In this document: piece after piece, positions 43,459-52,600 of the stretch
How positions within the stretch are numbered: position 1 is the stretch's first letter
Layout: every line of letters begins with the position of its first letter
Source: DATCBF01 sp964401995
GTDB lineage: Bacteria > Actinomycetota > Thermoleophilia > Solirubrobacterales > 70-9
Assembly: GCA_964401995.1 (NCBI GenBank)
Contig: CAYOAP010000011.1
Coordinates: forward strand, 1 to 64,000
Reading direction: 5' to 3'
DNA: 64,000 nucleotides
Notes under the pieces: generated by a model
Database searches by the model: none
The model's input: only the letters and a program-made list of their open reading frames with translations
Told to the model about the DNA's origin: nothing
Made by a program: the position numbers and the translations under genes

Positions 43459-43800
43459 CTAGCCCTCGTCCTTCCAGCGCCGCGCCCACTGGCGCAGCTC
43501 CTGAATCGCCGGTTCCAGCTCGGCGCCCTTCTCGGTCAGCGAGTAGGTGACGCGGACCGGGGTGCCCGCCTCGACCTCGCGGGCGACGACCCCCGCTTCC
43601 TCCAGCTCGCGCAGGCGCTGCGAGAGCAGGCGGTCGGAGAGCCCCGGAACCGCCTTCGCCAGTTCTCCGAAGCGGAGCGGCTGCTCGGTCAGGGCGCAGA
43701 CGATCGCGCCGGTCCAGCGTTTGCCGATCAGCTCGATCGCCGCATGGAAAAGAGGGCAAACCCCAGCTGGAGCTTCGGTGGTCGATGCCTCCACGGTCAT
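43459..43800 (-). CDS. HxlR-family transcriptional regulator
   Basis: 113-residue winged helix with the HxlR hallmark: a single N-terminal cysteine (VCPLFHAAIELIGKRWTGAIV), RFGELAKAVPGLSDRLLSQRLRELEEAGVV, and YSLTEKGAELEPAIQELRQWA. Such proteins often sense electrophiles or redox through that cysteine. The palindrome at 43806-43820 just upstream is its likely operator. Convergent with the GGCT gene. Confidence 0.92.
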   Translation of the reverse strand: MTVEASTTEAPAGVCPLFHAAIELIGKRWTGAIVCALTEQPLRFGELAKAVPGLSDRLLSQRLRELEEAGVVAREVEAGTPVRVTYSLTEKGAELEPAIQELRQWARRWKDEG

Positions 43801-43805
43801 CTCAG

Positions 43806-43820
43806 CTTACTGAACGTAAG
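43806..43820 (-). promoter_or_regulatory. Probable HxlR operator
   Basis: CTTAC and GTAAG, 5 bases apart, form a perfect dyad starting 6 bases upstream of the hxlR-type start. HxlR-family sites are short palindromes near TTAC..GTAA, so autorepression is likely. Confidence 0.5.
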
Positions 43821-43834
43821 TAGTGGCCATTGCA

Positions 43835-44980
43835 TCAACTCGCGCAGGGGCCGGTATCCACCGGGGCCGAAGCATCGGCGAGGGCCTCCCTGACGATGTC
43901 ATCGGGAATCGCGAAGCCCCCCGGCTGGCCATCGGTGGTGGTGGCGAAGACGGTGCCGAGCACATGGCCCTGGGCGTCGACCAGCGGGCCGCCTGAGTTG
44001 CCGCTCCTGACCGAGCCGCGCAGCGAGGCGATTGTGCGGCGCAACGGGCCGTGGCCATAGGAGTCCTCGCTGATCACCTCGTTGGTCTCGCCGAGGCGGG
44101 CCGGGGAGAGCGCGTAGGGGCCGTTCTCGGGGTAGCCGAGCACCGCGCCGGCGCTGCCCTTCTGCGGATCGGGGGCAATCTGCAGCGACGGCAGCGAAGC
44201 ATCGACCTGGAGCACCGCGATGTCGTTGCTGGGGTCGTAGTGGACCGCGGTCGCGTCGTAGGAGGCGCCAGACCTGGTCATCACCGTGGTGTCGCCCTCG
44301 CCGGCGATGACGTGGGCGTTGGTGACAACCAGCCCCTGCCCCGCTGCCCAGCCTGAGCCCTCGATCCCGAGCCCACAGGCCGACCCCAGCACCTTGACCA
44401 CCGAGCGCCCCGCGGCCTGCACCCCGGCGCTCCGGGCGATAGCCGGGTCGGGAGGGTCGACCGGGGCCGCCGGCCCGGCGATCGACGGCGCCGGGTCGAC
44501 CCGGTCGAGCGCGTTGAGCACCGGCCCCGACGGCGGCAGCACTTCGTTGAGGCTGCTGAGGATCAGCGAGCGCTGGACGTCGGCGCGCAGAGCCTCGGTG
44601 CCAGGGGCGTGCAGGGCAACCGCCCCGAAGATCCAGGCCAGGCCGAGGGCGACCGAGGCGACCAAGGCCGCGCCGCCGGCCCCATCGGCCAGGTGCAGGC
44701 GGTTGCGGCCGCGGATCATCCGCGCCCGCAGGCCGAGGGCGAGGCTCTCCAGCGTCACCGCGACCACGGCACCAACCAGCAGCGCGCCGACCGCGGCAAA
44801 GAGTGGCGCGTAGGCCGACTCCGAGCCGTCACGCAGCACCAGCGGCCCGATCCGGCTGCCGAGAAAAGCTCCGGCGCCGAACCCGATCAGGGTCAACACG
44901 CCGACGATCAAACCCTGCCGGTAGCCCCAGATGCCGAGGGCCAAGGTGAAGGCGATGATGCTCCAATCGAGAACAGTCAC
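43835..44980 (-). CDS. MarP-like membrane serine protease (CvpA + trypsin-like)
   Basis: About 381 residues from GTG 44980. The first half is a four-helix CvpA-like membrane domain (TVLDWSIIAFTLALGIWGYRQGLIVG...). The second is a trypsin-like protease: His in VVTNAHVIAG, Asp in SNDIAVLQ, Ser in GNSGGPL. Two cysteines (SACGLG and the terminal GPCAS) match the disulfide of Mycobacterium MarP, which is needed for acid resistance through cell-wall hydrolase processing. Divergent from the penicillin-binding protein, which also acts in the wall. Confidence 0.87.
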   Translation of the reverse strand: MTVLDWSIIAFTLALGIWGYRQGLIVGVLTLIGFGAGAFLGSRIGPLVLRDGSESAYAPLFAAVGALLVGAVVAVTLESLALGLRARMIRGRNRLHLADGAGGAALVASVALGLAWIFGAVALHAPGTEALRADVQRSLILSSLNEVLPPSGPVLNALDRVDPAPSIAGPAAPVDPPDPAIARSAGVQAAGRSVVKVLGSACGLGIEGSGWAAGQGLVVTNAHVIAGEGDTTVMTRSGASYDATAVHYDPSNDIAVLQVDASLPSLQIAPDPQKGSAGAVLGYPENGPYALSPARLGETNEVISEDSYGHGPLRRTIASLRGSVRSGNSGGPLVDAQGHVLGTVFATTTDGQPGGFAIPDDIVREALADASAPVDTGPCAS

Positions 44981-45029
44981 AAAGACAAATACAAGCAGGC
45001 CGACGTTCTCACCATTACCTTTCCCAACA

Positions 45030-46760
45030 GTGAATAACCTCCCTCCTGAGGTGGAGCGGCGTCGCCGTCTCATCACCCGCACGCTCCCCCTCGCCGCGAT
45101 CGCTCTTATCTCGTTCATCGTCGGTGCCTCCGCCGGTGCTCCGGGGTCGCCTGAGAAGGACGCCGCCAAGCGCTTCACCGAAGCCTGGTCGCACCGCGAT
45201 TACGCCGGCATGTACGCCGAGCTGAACCTGCCCTCGCAGGAAACTGTCACCACTGCCGACTTCGCCAAGGCGTACATCGACGCCGAAGCGATCGCCACCT
45301 TGCGCTCGATCGAACCCCACTCCCCCCGCGACGCCAGCTCGGTCGACGGCAAGGCAGCGGTGCCGGTTGAGCTCGACATCGGCACCGTCGCCTTCGGCAA
45401 AATCGAAGCCGACATCGACCTCCCCTACGCCGAAGGTGGGATCGCCTGGGACCCGAGCCTCGTCTTCCCCGGCCTGCGCCAGGGCGAGCACCTCGAAAAC
45501 CGGATCGAACTGGCGCCGCGGGCGTCGATCCTCGCCGCCGACGGCTCGCCGCTGGCGGAGGGCCCGGCGGTCGCCCGCTCCCACCCGCTAGGCAGCGCAG
45601 CGATCGACGTCACAGGCGAAGTCGGGACCGCCGAAGAATCAGAAGTCGCCGCCCTCGCCCGTCAGGGGTTCGCAGCCGACACCCCGGTCGGGGTCAGCGG
45701 CCTCGAGCAGGCCTTCAACACCCGCCTCGCCGGCAAGCCCGGCGGCCAGCTGCTCGCCGTCCCCGCCTCAGGCGCCCCCCGCATCATCGCCAAGGGCACG
45801 CCGCAGCCAGGCGCGCCGGTGAAGACGACGATCGACCCCGAACTGCAGGAATCGGCGGTCTCGGCCCTGGCCGGCCGCTCCGGCGGGATCGCCGTCCTCG
45901 ACGCCCGCAATGGCGACGTCCGCGCCCTCGCCGGCCAGGCCCTCTCCGCCCCCCAGCCCCCCGGCTCGACCTTCAAGATGATCACGACGACGGCGGCCCT
46001 GGAGAAGGGGGTCGTCTCGCTCGACGACTACTTCCCGGTCGTCAACGGGGTCAATGTCGGCGGCCGCTTCATCAACAACGCCAACGGCGAGTACTGCGGC
46101 GGCTCCTTCCGCGAAGCGTTCGCCGAGTCGTGCAACGCCGACTTCGCGCCGCTGGGGCCGAAGATCGGCAACGACATGCTGGTCGAAACGGCGGAACGGT
46201 TCGGCTTCAACGCCCTGCCCACCCTCTACAAGAAGCGGATCGCCCGCGAAGTCGACCTGCCGGAACCGAGCATCCCGACCGAAATCGGCGATGAACTCGA
46301 CCTCGGGGTCAGCGCGATCGGCCAGGGCGAAGTGCTGGCGACGCCGCTGGAGATGGCAACCGTGGCGCAGACGATCGGCAATGGCGGCGTCCGCGAACCG
46401 ACCTCGATCGTCGCCAACAAGAAGCTGCGCCCGGACGCCGATCCGGTGCGGGTGATGTCGCCCAAGATCGCCGGCGAGCTGACCGACCTGATGATCGGCG
46501 TCGTCACCAGCGGCACCGGCACCGCCGGCGCGATCCCCGAGGCCCAGGTCGCGGGCAAGACCGGCACCGCCGAGCTCGGCCCCGAGCCGGGCGAAGAGAA
46601 CTCGCCGAACCCGGTCCAGATCAAGGACGCCTGGTTCTCAGCCTTCGCCCCCGCCGAGAAGGCGAAGCTGGCGATCGGGGTGCTGCTGATCGACGCCGGC
46701 GCGGCCGGTGGCGAAGTCGCGGCCCCGGCCGCGGCCCAGGTCCTCTCGACCGGGCTCTGA
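45030..46760 (+). CDS. Penicillin-binding protein transpeptidase (PBP2a-like with NTF2-like domain)
   Basis: 576 residues. N-terminal membrane anchor (about 18-38), an NTF2-like MecA-N domain (about 45-140), a short dimerisation region and the transpeptidase domain. Active-site motifs: PPGSTFKM (SxxK), AESCNADFA (SxN) and GKTGTAELG (KTG). It cross-links peptidoglycan outside the membrane. GTG 45030 is the start. 49 bases from the divergent marP-like gene; the intergenic space must hold both promoters. Confidence 0.92.
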   Translation: MNNLPPEVERRRRLITRTLPLAAIALISFIVGASAGAPGSPEKDAAKRFTEAWSHRDYAGMYAELNLPSQETVTTADFAKAYIDAEAIATLRSIEPHSPRDASSVDGKAAVPVELDIGTVAFGKIEADIDLPYAEGGIAWDPSLVFPGLRQGEHLENRIELAPRASILAADGSPLAEGPAVARSHPLGSAAIDVTGEVGTAEESEVAALARQGFAADTPVGVSGLEQAFNTRLAGKPGGQLLAVPASGAPRIIAKGTPQPGAPVKTTIDPELQESAVSALAGRSGGIAVLDARNGDVRALAGQALSAPQPPGSTFKMITTTAALEKGVVSLDDYFPVVNGVNVGGRFINNANGEYCGGSFREAFAESCNADFAPLGPKIGNDMLVETAERFGFNALPTLYKKRIAREVDLPEPSIPTEIGDELDLGVSAIGQGEVLATPLEMATVAQTIGNGGVREPTSIVANKKLRPDADPVRVMSPKIAGELTDLMIGVVTSGTGTAGAIPEAQVAGKTGTAELGPEPGEENSPNPVQIKDAWFSAFAPAEKAKLAIGVLLIDAGAAGGEVAAPAAAQVLSTGL

Positions 46761-46781
46761 GCAACCCACGGATCGAGGGGA

Positions 46782-46921
46782 GACGGGGCTGGCCGCCCTC
46801 TGGCCGCATTGACTCGTCCGCCAGTCGCGGACTCGGATGTCGCAGCGCGGCTTCGCCGCGCAATCATCAGATTGCATATCGCGGCTTCGCCACATTCGTC
46901 CAGAGGGCGGCCAGCCCCGTC
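46782..46921. repeat. Long hairpin element with 22-bp perfect arms and branched interior
   Basis: Arms 46782-46803 and 46900-46921 are perfect inverted copies (22 bp, starting GACGGGGCTGGCCGCC). The 96-base interior holds further hairpins: GTCCGC/GCGGAC (46816-46832), GCGCGGC/GCCGCGC with a TTC loop (46845-46861), GCAATC/GATTGC (46860-46875) and GGC/GCC (46883-46891). It sits between convergent genes and can fold on either strand. It may be a bidirectional terminator, a structured RNA or a REP/MITE-type element. No mobile-element gene is linked. Confidence 0.7.
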
Positions 46922-46946
46922 CCTCGAAACGCCCCCGGCGAACGCA

Positions 46947-47020
46947 AGCTTCAAAGCACGATGCCGGCTTCGGCGGAAAGCTTCTTTGACCCGGGGCGCT
47001 TGAAGCTCGGTGCGCTTTGA
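46947..47020. other. Second set of inverted repeats in the same intergenic region
   Basis: AGCTTCAA (46947-46954) pairs with TTGAAGCT (47000-47007). TCAAAGCAC (46951-46959) can pair with GTGCGCTTTGA (47010-47020) with a 2-base bulge, so the two stems compete. With the element at 46782-46921 it makes nearly the whole 46761-47066 gap a run of hairpins with no coding frame. Confidence 0.45.
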
Positions 47021-47066
47021 GGGCGGATGCCCGGGACCACCGTGGATCAGCCGTCCAGCGAGGGGC

Positions 47067-47615
47067 CTAGAGGTCGAGCGTTACTTTGGCGGGGCCTTCG
47101 GGCCCCGGGATGGAGAGGACCAGCGGCCGGTTGGAGGACGCTTCGGCCGGCAGCTCAAAGAGGACCATCGAGCCCTCGATCGGACCCTGCTGCGGAGTCG
47201 AGTCGAGCACCGGCACCTGTTCTTCGGGTTCGACTTCGCCGCCGAGCGGGAAGGCGTAGAGGCTTTCGCTGGGGAGGGCTTTGTATTCCCGCTCGGTTGC
47301 GTCGGTGATCGTCAGCGCCTGCGGCAGCGGCTGCGGGGTCGACTCGTTGTTCTGGACCTGGAAGAAGACGCCGAAGTAGCTGTGCCCATCGGGCAGCGGC
47401 GGCTGGCCGACCAGGTAGGCGGAGTCCTCGTTGTCACTGGGATTGAGGTAGCGGGAGAAGATGACGCTGTACTGGAGGTTGCCGAGCTCGACCGCCTCGC
47501 CCTCGGCCACGTCCTTGGAGTCGCTCGAGTAGCCACAGGAGCTGAAGGCGAAGGTCAGCGCGCCGAGCGCGAGCGCGGCGAGCAGCAGGGAGACGAGTCG
47601 GTGGTGGCGAGGCAT
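47067..47615 (-). CDS. Putative lipoprotein, DUF4352-like
   Basis: 182 residues with a signal peptide ending in a lipobox-like FAFSSC (Cys27). The mature part is beta-rich: GNLQYSVIFSRYLNP...YFGVFFQVQNNESTPQPL...ITDATEREYKA, which resembles the Ig-like DUF4352 folds of secreted actinobacterial lipoproteins. No enzyme motif. The C-terminal GSMVLFELPAEASSNRPLVLSIPG agrees with that fold. Convergent with the penicillin-binding protein gene, with the hairpin region in between. Confidence 0.72.
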   Translation of the reverse strand: MPRHHRLVSLLLAALALGALTFAFSSCGYSSDSKDVAEGEAVELGNLQYSVIFSRYLNPSDNEDSAYLVGQPPLPDGHSYFGVFFQVQNNESTPQPLPQALTITDATEREYKALPSESLYAFPLGGEVEPEEQVPVLDSTPQQGPIEGSMVLFELPAEASSNRPLVLSIPGPEGPAKVTLDL

Positions 47616-47642
47616 CGGCGGCGAGAGTCTATAAAGCGGCCG

Positions 47643-48161
47643 CTAGGGGATGCCGGTCGCATGGCGGTTGCCGCCGGCGACGGCGACCCGATCATCGGCC
47701 CGCGCGCCCGCCTCAAGCTGGTCGCGGAGCCGGCGCAGAGCCTCGCGCCAGTCGCGTTCAAGCCAGATCGAGGAGGCGGTCAGGACCTCTTTGGCGCGGT
47801 CAAACGGGTTCGAGGGCTCGGTCCAAAACGAGGCGCGGACCTTGGTCAGCGATCCCGAGCCGCCGGTCAACTCCCAGAGCGTGGTCGAGGGAACCCGGTT
47901 GCTGCGCCCGCCGTGGCCGTGCTCGACGATCCGGTGCGGCGCGGCGACCTCGTCGATCGTCGTGTCGGCCCAGAACCCGCCCAGCGGCCCCTTGACGTGA
48001 AAGCGCGCCCCGGCGCCGATCCCGCGCGAATCGATCCGGGTCAGACGGTAGCCGGTGAGGAAATGGTCAGTGAAGGAGGGGCGGGCGGCGAGGTCGCTGA
48101 GCAGCTCGAAAACCTCCTCGCGCGGCAGATCGATCTCGACTTCGGCGCTGACTGGTCCCAT
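47643..48161 (-). CDS. SRPBCC (polyketide-cyclase/START-like) family protein
   Basis: 172 residues with SAEVEIDLPREEVFELLSDLAARPSFTDHF at the start, the usual first strand and helix of the family, and a helical C-terminus (FDRAKEVLTASSIWLERDWREALRRLRDQLE). It is a ligand-binding cavity fold. Ligand unknown. Its start is 62 bases from the start of the divergent FHA gene. Confidence 0.8.
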   Translation of the reverse strand: MGPVSAEVEIDLPREEVFELLSDLAARPSFTDHFLTGYRLTRIDSRGIGAGARFHVKGPLGGFWADTTIDEVAAPHRIVEHGHGGRSNRVPSTTLWELTGGSGSLTKVRASFWTEPSNPFDRAKEVLTASSIWLERDWREALRRLRDQLEAGARADDRVAVAGGNRHATGIP

Positions 48162-48223
48162 GCCGGCCCGAGTCTATCTGCGGCGCGCTACGATGACCGA
48201 GGAGGCGCCGGGAAGGAGTTCTC

Positions 48224-48763
48224 ATCTTCACCAGCGTTAGAAGCTCAATCGGTCCCGGCACATATTTCTGCCTGGGATGCGGCTCTCAGCTTGCGCTGAG
48301 GGAGACCGACCCGCTCCCGCAGTGCCCACGCTGCGGCAGCTCCGCCTTTCGCCGCGACTCGATCTTCCAATCCCGCCAGGAGCACGGCACCCTGACCAGG
48401 GAGTTTGCAATCGCCCCCGCGCAGACCGCCTCAGACTGGCTCCAGGAGGCGCGAGCCTCGCTGCCGGGACCGGGCCGCTATCTGGCGCTCAACGAGGATG
48501 AAGGCCCGATCCAGACCTTCCGCATCGAGGTGGGCTGGACCCGGATCGGGCGCAGCGCCAAGGCCGACATCCCCCTCGACGATCCCAGCGTCTCCCGCCG
48601 CCACGCCATCCTCGTCCACGAATCCGGCAAGCCGATCCGGGTGCTCGACGACCGCAGCCTCAACGGCGTCATCCTCAACGGCAAGGAAGTCGACTGGGGG
48701 CGGCTGACAGATGGGGACGAGCTGCGGATCGGCGCCCACTGCCTCTTCCTGCTCGAAAGCTGA
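48224..48763 (+). CDS. Zinc-ribbon/FHA-domain protein, apparently with an ATC start codon
   Basis: 179 residues in one open frame after a TGA at 48194. Two CxxC pairs (YFCLGCGSQ and PQCPRCGSS) give an N-terminal zinc ribbon (about residues 16-41), and residues about 100-178 are an FHA domain with GRSAKADIPLDDPSVSRRHA and SLNGVILNGKEV, which reads phosphothreonine. The only ATG/GTG/TTG start in frame is a GTG at 48530 that would lose the ribbon and clip the FHA domain. A strong GGAAGGAG (48211-48218) lies 5 bases before an in-frame ATC at 48224. I therefore propose ATC as start; a sequencing error or a strain-specific ATG change is the alternative. Confidence 0.68.
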   Translation: MFTSVRSSIGPGTYFCLGCGSQLALRETDPLPQCPRCGSSAFRRDSIFQSRQEHGTLTREFAIAPAQTASDWLQEARASLPGPGRYLALNEDEGPIQTFRIEVGWTRIGRSAKADIPLDDPSVSRRHAILVHESGKPIRVLDDRSLNGVILNGKEVDWGRLTDGDELRIGAHCLFLLES

Positions 48764-48767
48764 GCGT

Positions 48768-48783
48768 AGCCGGGGTTCCGGCT
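48768..48783 (+). terminator. Short hairpin after the FHA gene
   Basis: AGCCGG, GGTT, CCGGCT forms a perfect 6-bp stem 4 bases after the FHA stop. A second hairpin, CGTCCC/GGGACG at 48804-48823, lies just before the next start. Neither has a T-run, so termination is only possible. Confidence 0.35.
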
Positions 48784-48835
48784 GCCGCTCGCCGTAGCAT
48801 GGGCGTCCCGCCAAGGTGGGACGAGAAGAGAACTG

Positions 48836-49474
48836 ATGCCTGCCGAAGAGATCCCCCCCTCCGAGTGGCTGCGCCGCCTAGCCGAGCGCCGCGAGCGCGA
48901 CGGCGTCGCCCCGATCCCGGTCGACTACACCGAGACCTCAGCCGCAGCTGAGCTGGTCCGGCGCCAGGTGCGCGACGACGTCGAGAAGGTCAAGGCCGAT
49001 CTCGACGGCATGCTCGCCGCCGAGGCTGAGCCGGAGCCTGGCCCCCACCCCGCAACTGAGCCTGAGCCGAGAGAGAGCGCACCCGCTCCTCTGGCGCCCG
49101 AGGAGGCATTAGAGCCCGTTGCCCCACCTGAGCCCATCGAAACACTCGAGTCAGTGCGTGAGGAACTGCAGGCCGAGATCAAGCGACGCACAGGCAAGAG
49201 CGAACGCCGCCTGCGCAAAGCCCTGCGCAAGGAAGCCAAGGCGGCAGGCAAGCAGAGCGCCCGCGAGGCCGTCGACTCCGCCACCCGCACGCTCGAACTC
49301 CAGGTCCAGGCGGCGGAGGAGGAGCTGAGAGAGCACATCCACGCCCAGCTCACACTCGCCGTCCAGCAGGCCCGCAAACGGGGCGAGGCAGACGCCAAAC
49401 GCGACCTGGAGCGAGTCCTAGACCGCGTCCTCTCCGAGCTGCGCTCCGAAGACGATCAGCCACCCAAGCGCTGA
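48836..49474 (+). CDS. Acidic coiled-coil protein of unknown function
   Basis: 212 residues. Start PPSEWLRRLAERRERDGVAPIPVDYTETSAAAELVRRQVRDDVEK, an acidic Pro/Glu linker (about 62-105), then a charged coiled coil to the end (ELQAEIKRRTGKSERRLRKALRKEAKAAGKQSAREAVDSATRTLELQVQAAEEELREHI). No membrane span. Follows the FHA gene by 72 bases and may be its partner. No family recognised. Confidence 0.6.
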   Translation: MPAEEIPPSEWLRRLAERRERDGVAPIPVDYTETSAAAELVRRQVRDDVEKVKADLDGMLAAEAEPEPGPHPATEPEPRESAPAPLAPEEALEPVAPPEPIETLESVREELQAEIKRRTGKSERRLRKALRKEAKAAGKQSAREAVDSATRTLELQVQAAEEELREHIHAQLTLAVQQARKRGEADAKRDLERVLDRVLSELRSEDDQPPKR

Positions 49475-49481
49475 CCCGAGC

Positions 49482-49618
49482 TAGGGCTGGCTTGGGAGGG
49501 CCGGGTGGCCCCGCCGACGTTTTGCACTTTTTCGGCGATCCGCCAACGGCCAGCCACCCACTCTCCACCGAAAGAAGTGAGTCGGCAGGGCCACCCGGCC
49601 CTCCCTCCCCGAGCCCTA
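49482..49618. repeat. 137-bp near-continuous dyad between convergent genes
   Basis: Arms GGGAGGGCCGGGTGGCCC (49494-49511) and its exact inverse (49588-49605), continued inward by GCCGAC/GTCGGC with one mismatch between, and again by CACTT-TTTCGG against CCGAAAGAAGTG (49525-49535 and 49568-49579). Outward, TAGGGCT (49482-49488) pairs with AGCCCTA (49612-49618), which includes the gltB stop codon. It is the second long hairpin in 3 kb between convergent genes. A bidirectional terminator is the simplest reading; a MITE-like insertion is possible. Confidence 0.7.
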
Positions 49619-52600
49619 CTCGGTAGAGATGCTGGGGTCCGCCTGGACCTTGTGCGGGACGACCATGAGGAAGTTGCTGGCGGCATCGGCAGCGAGGCTG
49701 GCCATCCGCTCTGCCTCCTCGTCCTGATCGGTGGCCCGCAGTTCCGTCGCGTAGTGGCTGAGCAGGTCGTCGATGTCGAGCAGTCCCTCGGCGTCGAGGT
49801 CTTTGAGCTCGACTTTGGCGCCCTCGCCGAGGCGGTTCTGGATCGCCTCGCGGTCGATGCCGAACGAGTTGTGGCGGACGTAGACGCGGCCGCCGGTCAT
49901 CCCGGCGCAGGCCCAGGGGCCGAGGTCGCCGAGCACGACCGCGCGGCCCGAGGTCATGTACTCGAAGGCGAAGCCCTTGGCGTTGGCGCGGTTGACGATG
50001 CAGCCGCGGCTGTCGTCGATGTCGTTAGCGGGCTCGCCGGCAAGCACCACGTCGGCGCCGGAGAGGCGGATGCAGAAGCGCGAGTCAGCCGAGCCCTGGA
50101 CGTAGAGGCGGCCGCGCTGGGCGCCGTAGGCAAAGGACTTGCCGACCGAGCCGTTGACGCGCTTGCCCTTCGCCCCCTTGCCCTTGAGGATCGCGATCGA
50201 GCCGCCGAGCATGGTCTTGCCGACGCCGTCCTGGGCGCCGCCCTCGACCCGGATCGCGACGCCGTAGGCGTTGAAGGCGCCGAGGCCCTGGCCGGCGACC
50301 GAGCCGCCGTTGAACTCGAGGCTGGCGAGCACGTCGTCGTTTGACTCCGGCCCGTCTTCGAAGATGCGGGAGCGGGCGATCGAGCCGGCCAGCTCGGTGC
50401 CGAGCACGCGATCGTTGGCGTCGGTCGCGCGCGGGAACTCGTTGGTGATCGTGCGGCCGGGGCAGATGTCGCCGGCCAGGGCGCCGATCTGGGCCGAGGC
50501 CTGCTTGGCCTCCATCCGGATCGGCCGGGCGACGACCATCCCCGCCTCGGCGCGGACGTCTTCCTCGCCAGCGACCGGCAGGTCGATCGGCTCGAGGTCG
50601 AGGAACTCCTCCAGCGGCGTGATCAGCGGCGCCAGGTCGACCTTGTCCTTGGCCGCCACCTGCTCCAGCAGGTCGTAGCGGCCGACCAGGTCCTGGGCGC
50701 GTTCGTAGCCGAGCGAAGCGACAACCTCTTTGACCTCCTCGCCCATCGCCTGGAAGAAGCGGGCGCAGCTCTCGGCGGCAGTGCCGATCTCCTGCGGGGT
50801 GAACTTCTTCAGGCCGTGCTCCTGGGCCTGCTCGACGGTCTCGATCTGGGTCGCGATGCCGACGTGGCAGGTGTCGAGCTGGCAGCCGCGGCAGATCGTG
50901 CAGCCGAGGCTGACCATCGCCAGGGTGCCGAAGCCGACCCGGTTGGCGCCGAGGCAGTGCAGCTTGACGATGTCGTGGCCGTGGCGATAGCCACCGTCGG
51001 CCCAGATCTCGACCCGGTTGCGGATGCCAGCCTCCATCAGCGCCCGGTGCACGGCGCGGGTGCCGATGTCGGAGGGCAGGCCGACGTGGCGCAGCGCGTG
51101 CTGGCGAGCGGCGCCGGTGCCGCCCTCGAAGCCGGAGAGGGTGATGATGTCGGCACCCGCCTTGGCGATGCCGAGGCCGATCGTGCCGATGTTCGGCACC
51201 ACCGGAACCTTGACCGAGACGCGCACGTCGGGGTTGACGGTCTTCAGCTCGTCGATCAGCTCCGCCAGGTCCTCGATCGAGTAGAGATCGTGGTTGTTGG
51301 AGGGCGAGATCAGGTCGGTGCCGGGGGCTGCGTTACGGGCGGCGGCTACCTTCTCGGAGACCTTCTTGCCGGGCAGGTGGCCACCCTCGCCGGGCTTCGC
51401 CCCCTGGCCGATCTTGATCTCGGCCAGGTAGGAGGAGTTGAGCATCTCGGCCGAGACGCCGAAGCGGCCTGAGGCGACCTGCTGGCCGCGCCACTTGCGG
51501 TAGTGGCCGTACATGTCGCGGATCTCGCCACCCTCGCCGTTGACGCAGAGGATGTTGATCGACTTCGCCGCCTCCGCGTAGGCGCGGAAGGCGGGCTCGG
51601 ACTGCGAGCCGAAGCTCATCGAGGAGACGACGATCGGGTAGTCGTGGTGGCCGACGCCGGCGTCCACGGTCGAGGGATCGACCGGCGGGCGGTCGCCCTT
51701 CAAGCCCATGATGTGGCGCATCGAGATCGGGCTCTGCTGCTCGAGGTCGCGGACTTTCTCCGAGTAGTCGGCGTAGGAGCCGGTGCCGTTGGCGGTCGCG
51801 ATCGCCGCCTTGTAGACCTTCGGGTAGAAGCGGAACGTCTTCGCCGGTTTGGCCGCCTCGTCGTCGCCGCCGAGCGCCCGGGCGCGGGCGTTGGCGTCCT
51901 CGTCGAGGTCCTCGAAGCCGGTGCCGGCGCGCTCGGAGGCGGCGAAGGCCTCGGTCTGGAAGATCTCGGCCAGCTCCGGCTTGACCCCGATCGAGGAGAA
52001 CTGGCGGGCGTAGCCGCGCACCTCGTGGATCCCGATCGTCGAGATCACTTTCTCGATCCCCTTCTTGAGCGCGTCGCAGAGATTGGAGACGTCGGTCTCG
52101 TAGTCCTCGACACAGATCACCTCGATCATCGTGTACGGGCAGACGCCGTTGGCGCCAAGTCCAAGGGCCAGCATCGTGTCGTGGACGTTGCGGATCGCGG
52201 CCGAGCGCAGGACCAGCCCGCAGCGGCGGCGCAGGTTCTCCTCGCCGGGCTCGACCCGGAACTGCTTCAGCGCCTGGTCGACGGCGGAGGTCGCCAGGTG
52301 CGGGTCGAGGTAACGGCGCTCGCCGTCATAGACGGTGCGGTCGGTGAGGACCAGCAGCTCGGCGCCGTCGCGGACCTTCTTCACCGCCTCCTGCTTGATC
52401 CGCTCGATCGCGCCCTTGGTCGTCTCCGACTCCAGCAGCGAGATGTCGACGGCGCCGGCGCGGCCGCGGAACTCCTCCCAGAGGTCTTCGAGCAGGTAGG
52501 TGCGGTGCTCGCGGGCGATCCGGCGGTAGGTCTTTTCCGAGAGCGGCGCCATCTCGTGATGGCCGCCGAGCAGGACCGGGAAGGCGGTCTCGACGGTGCC

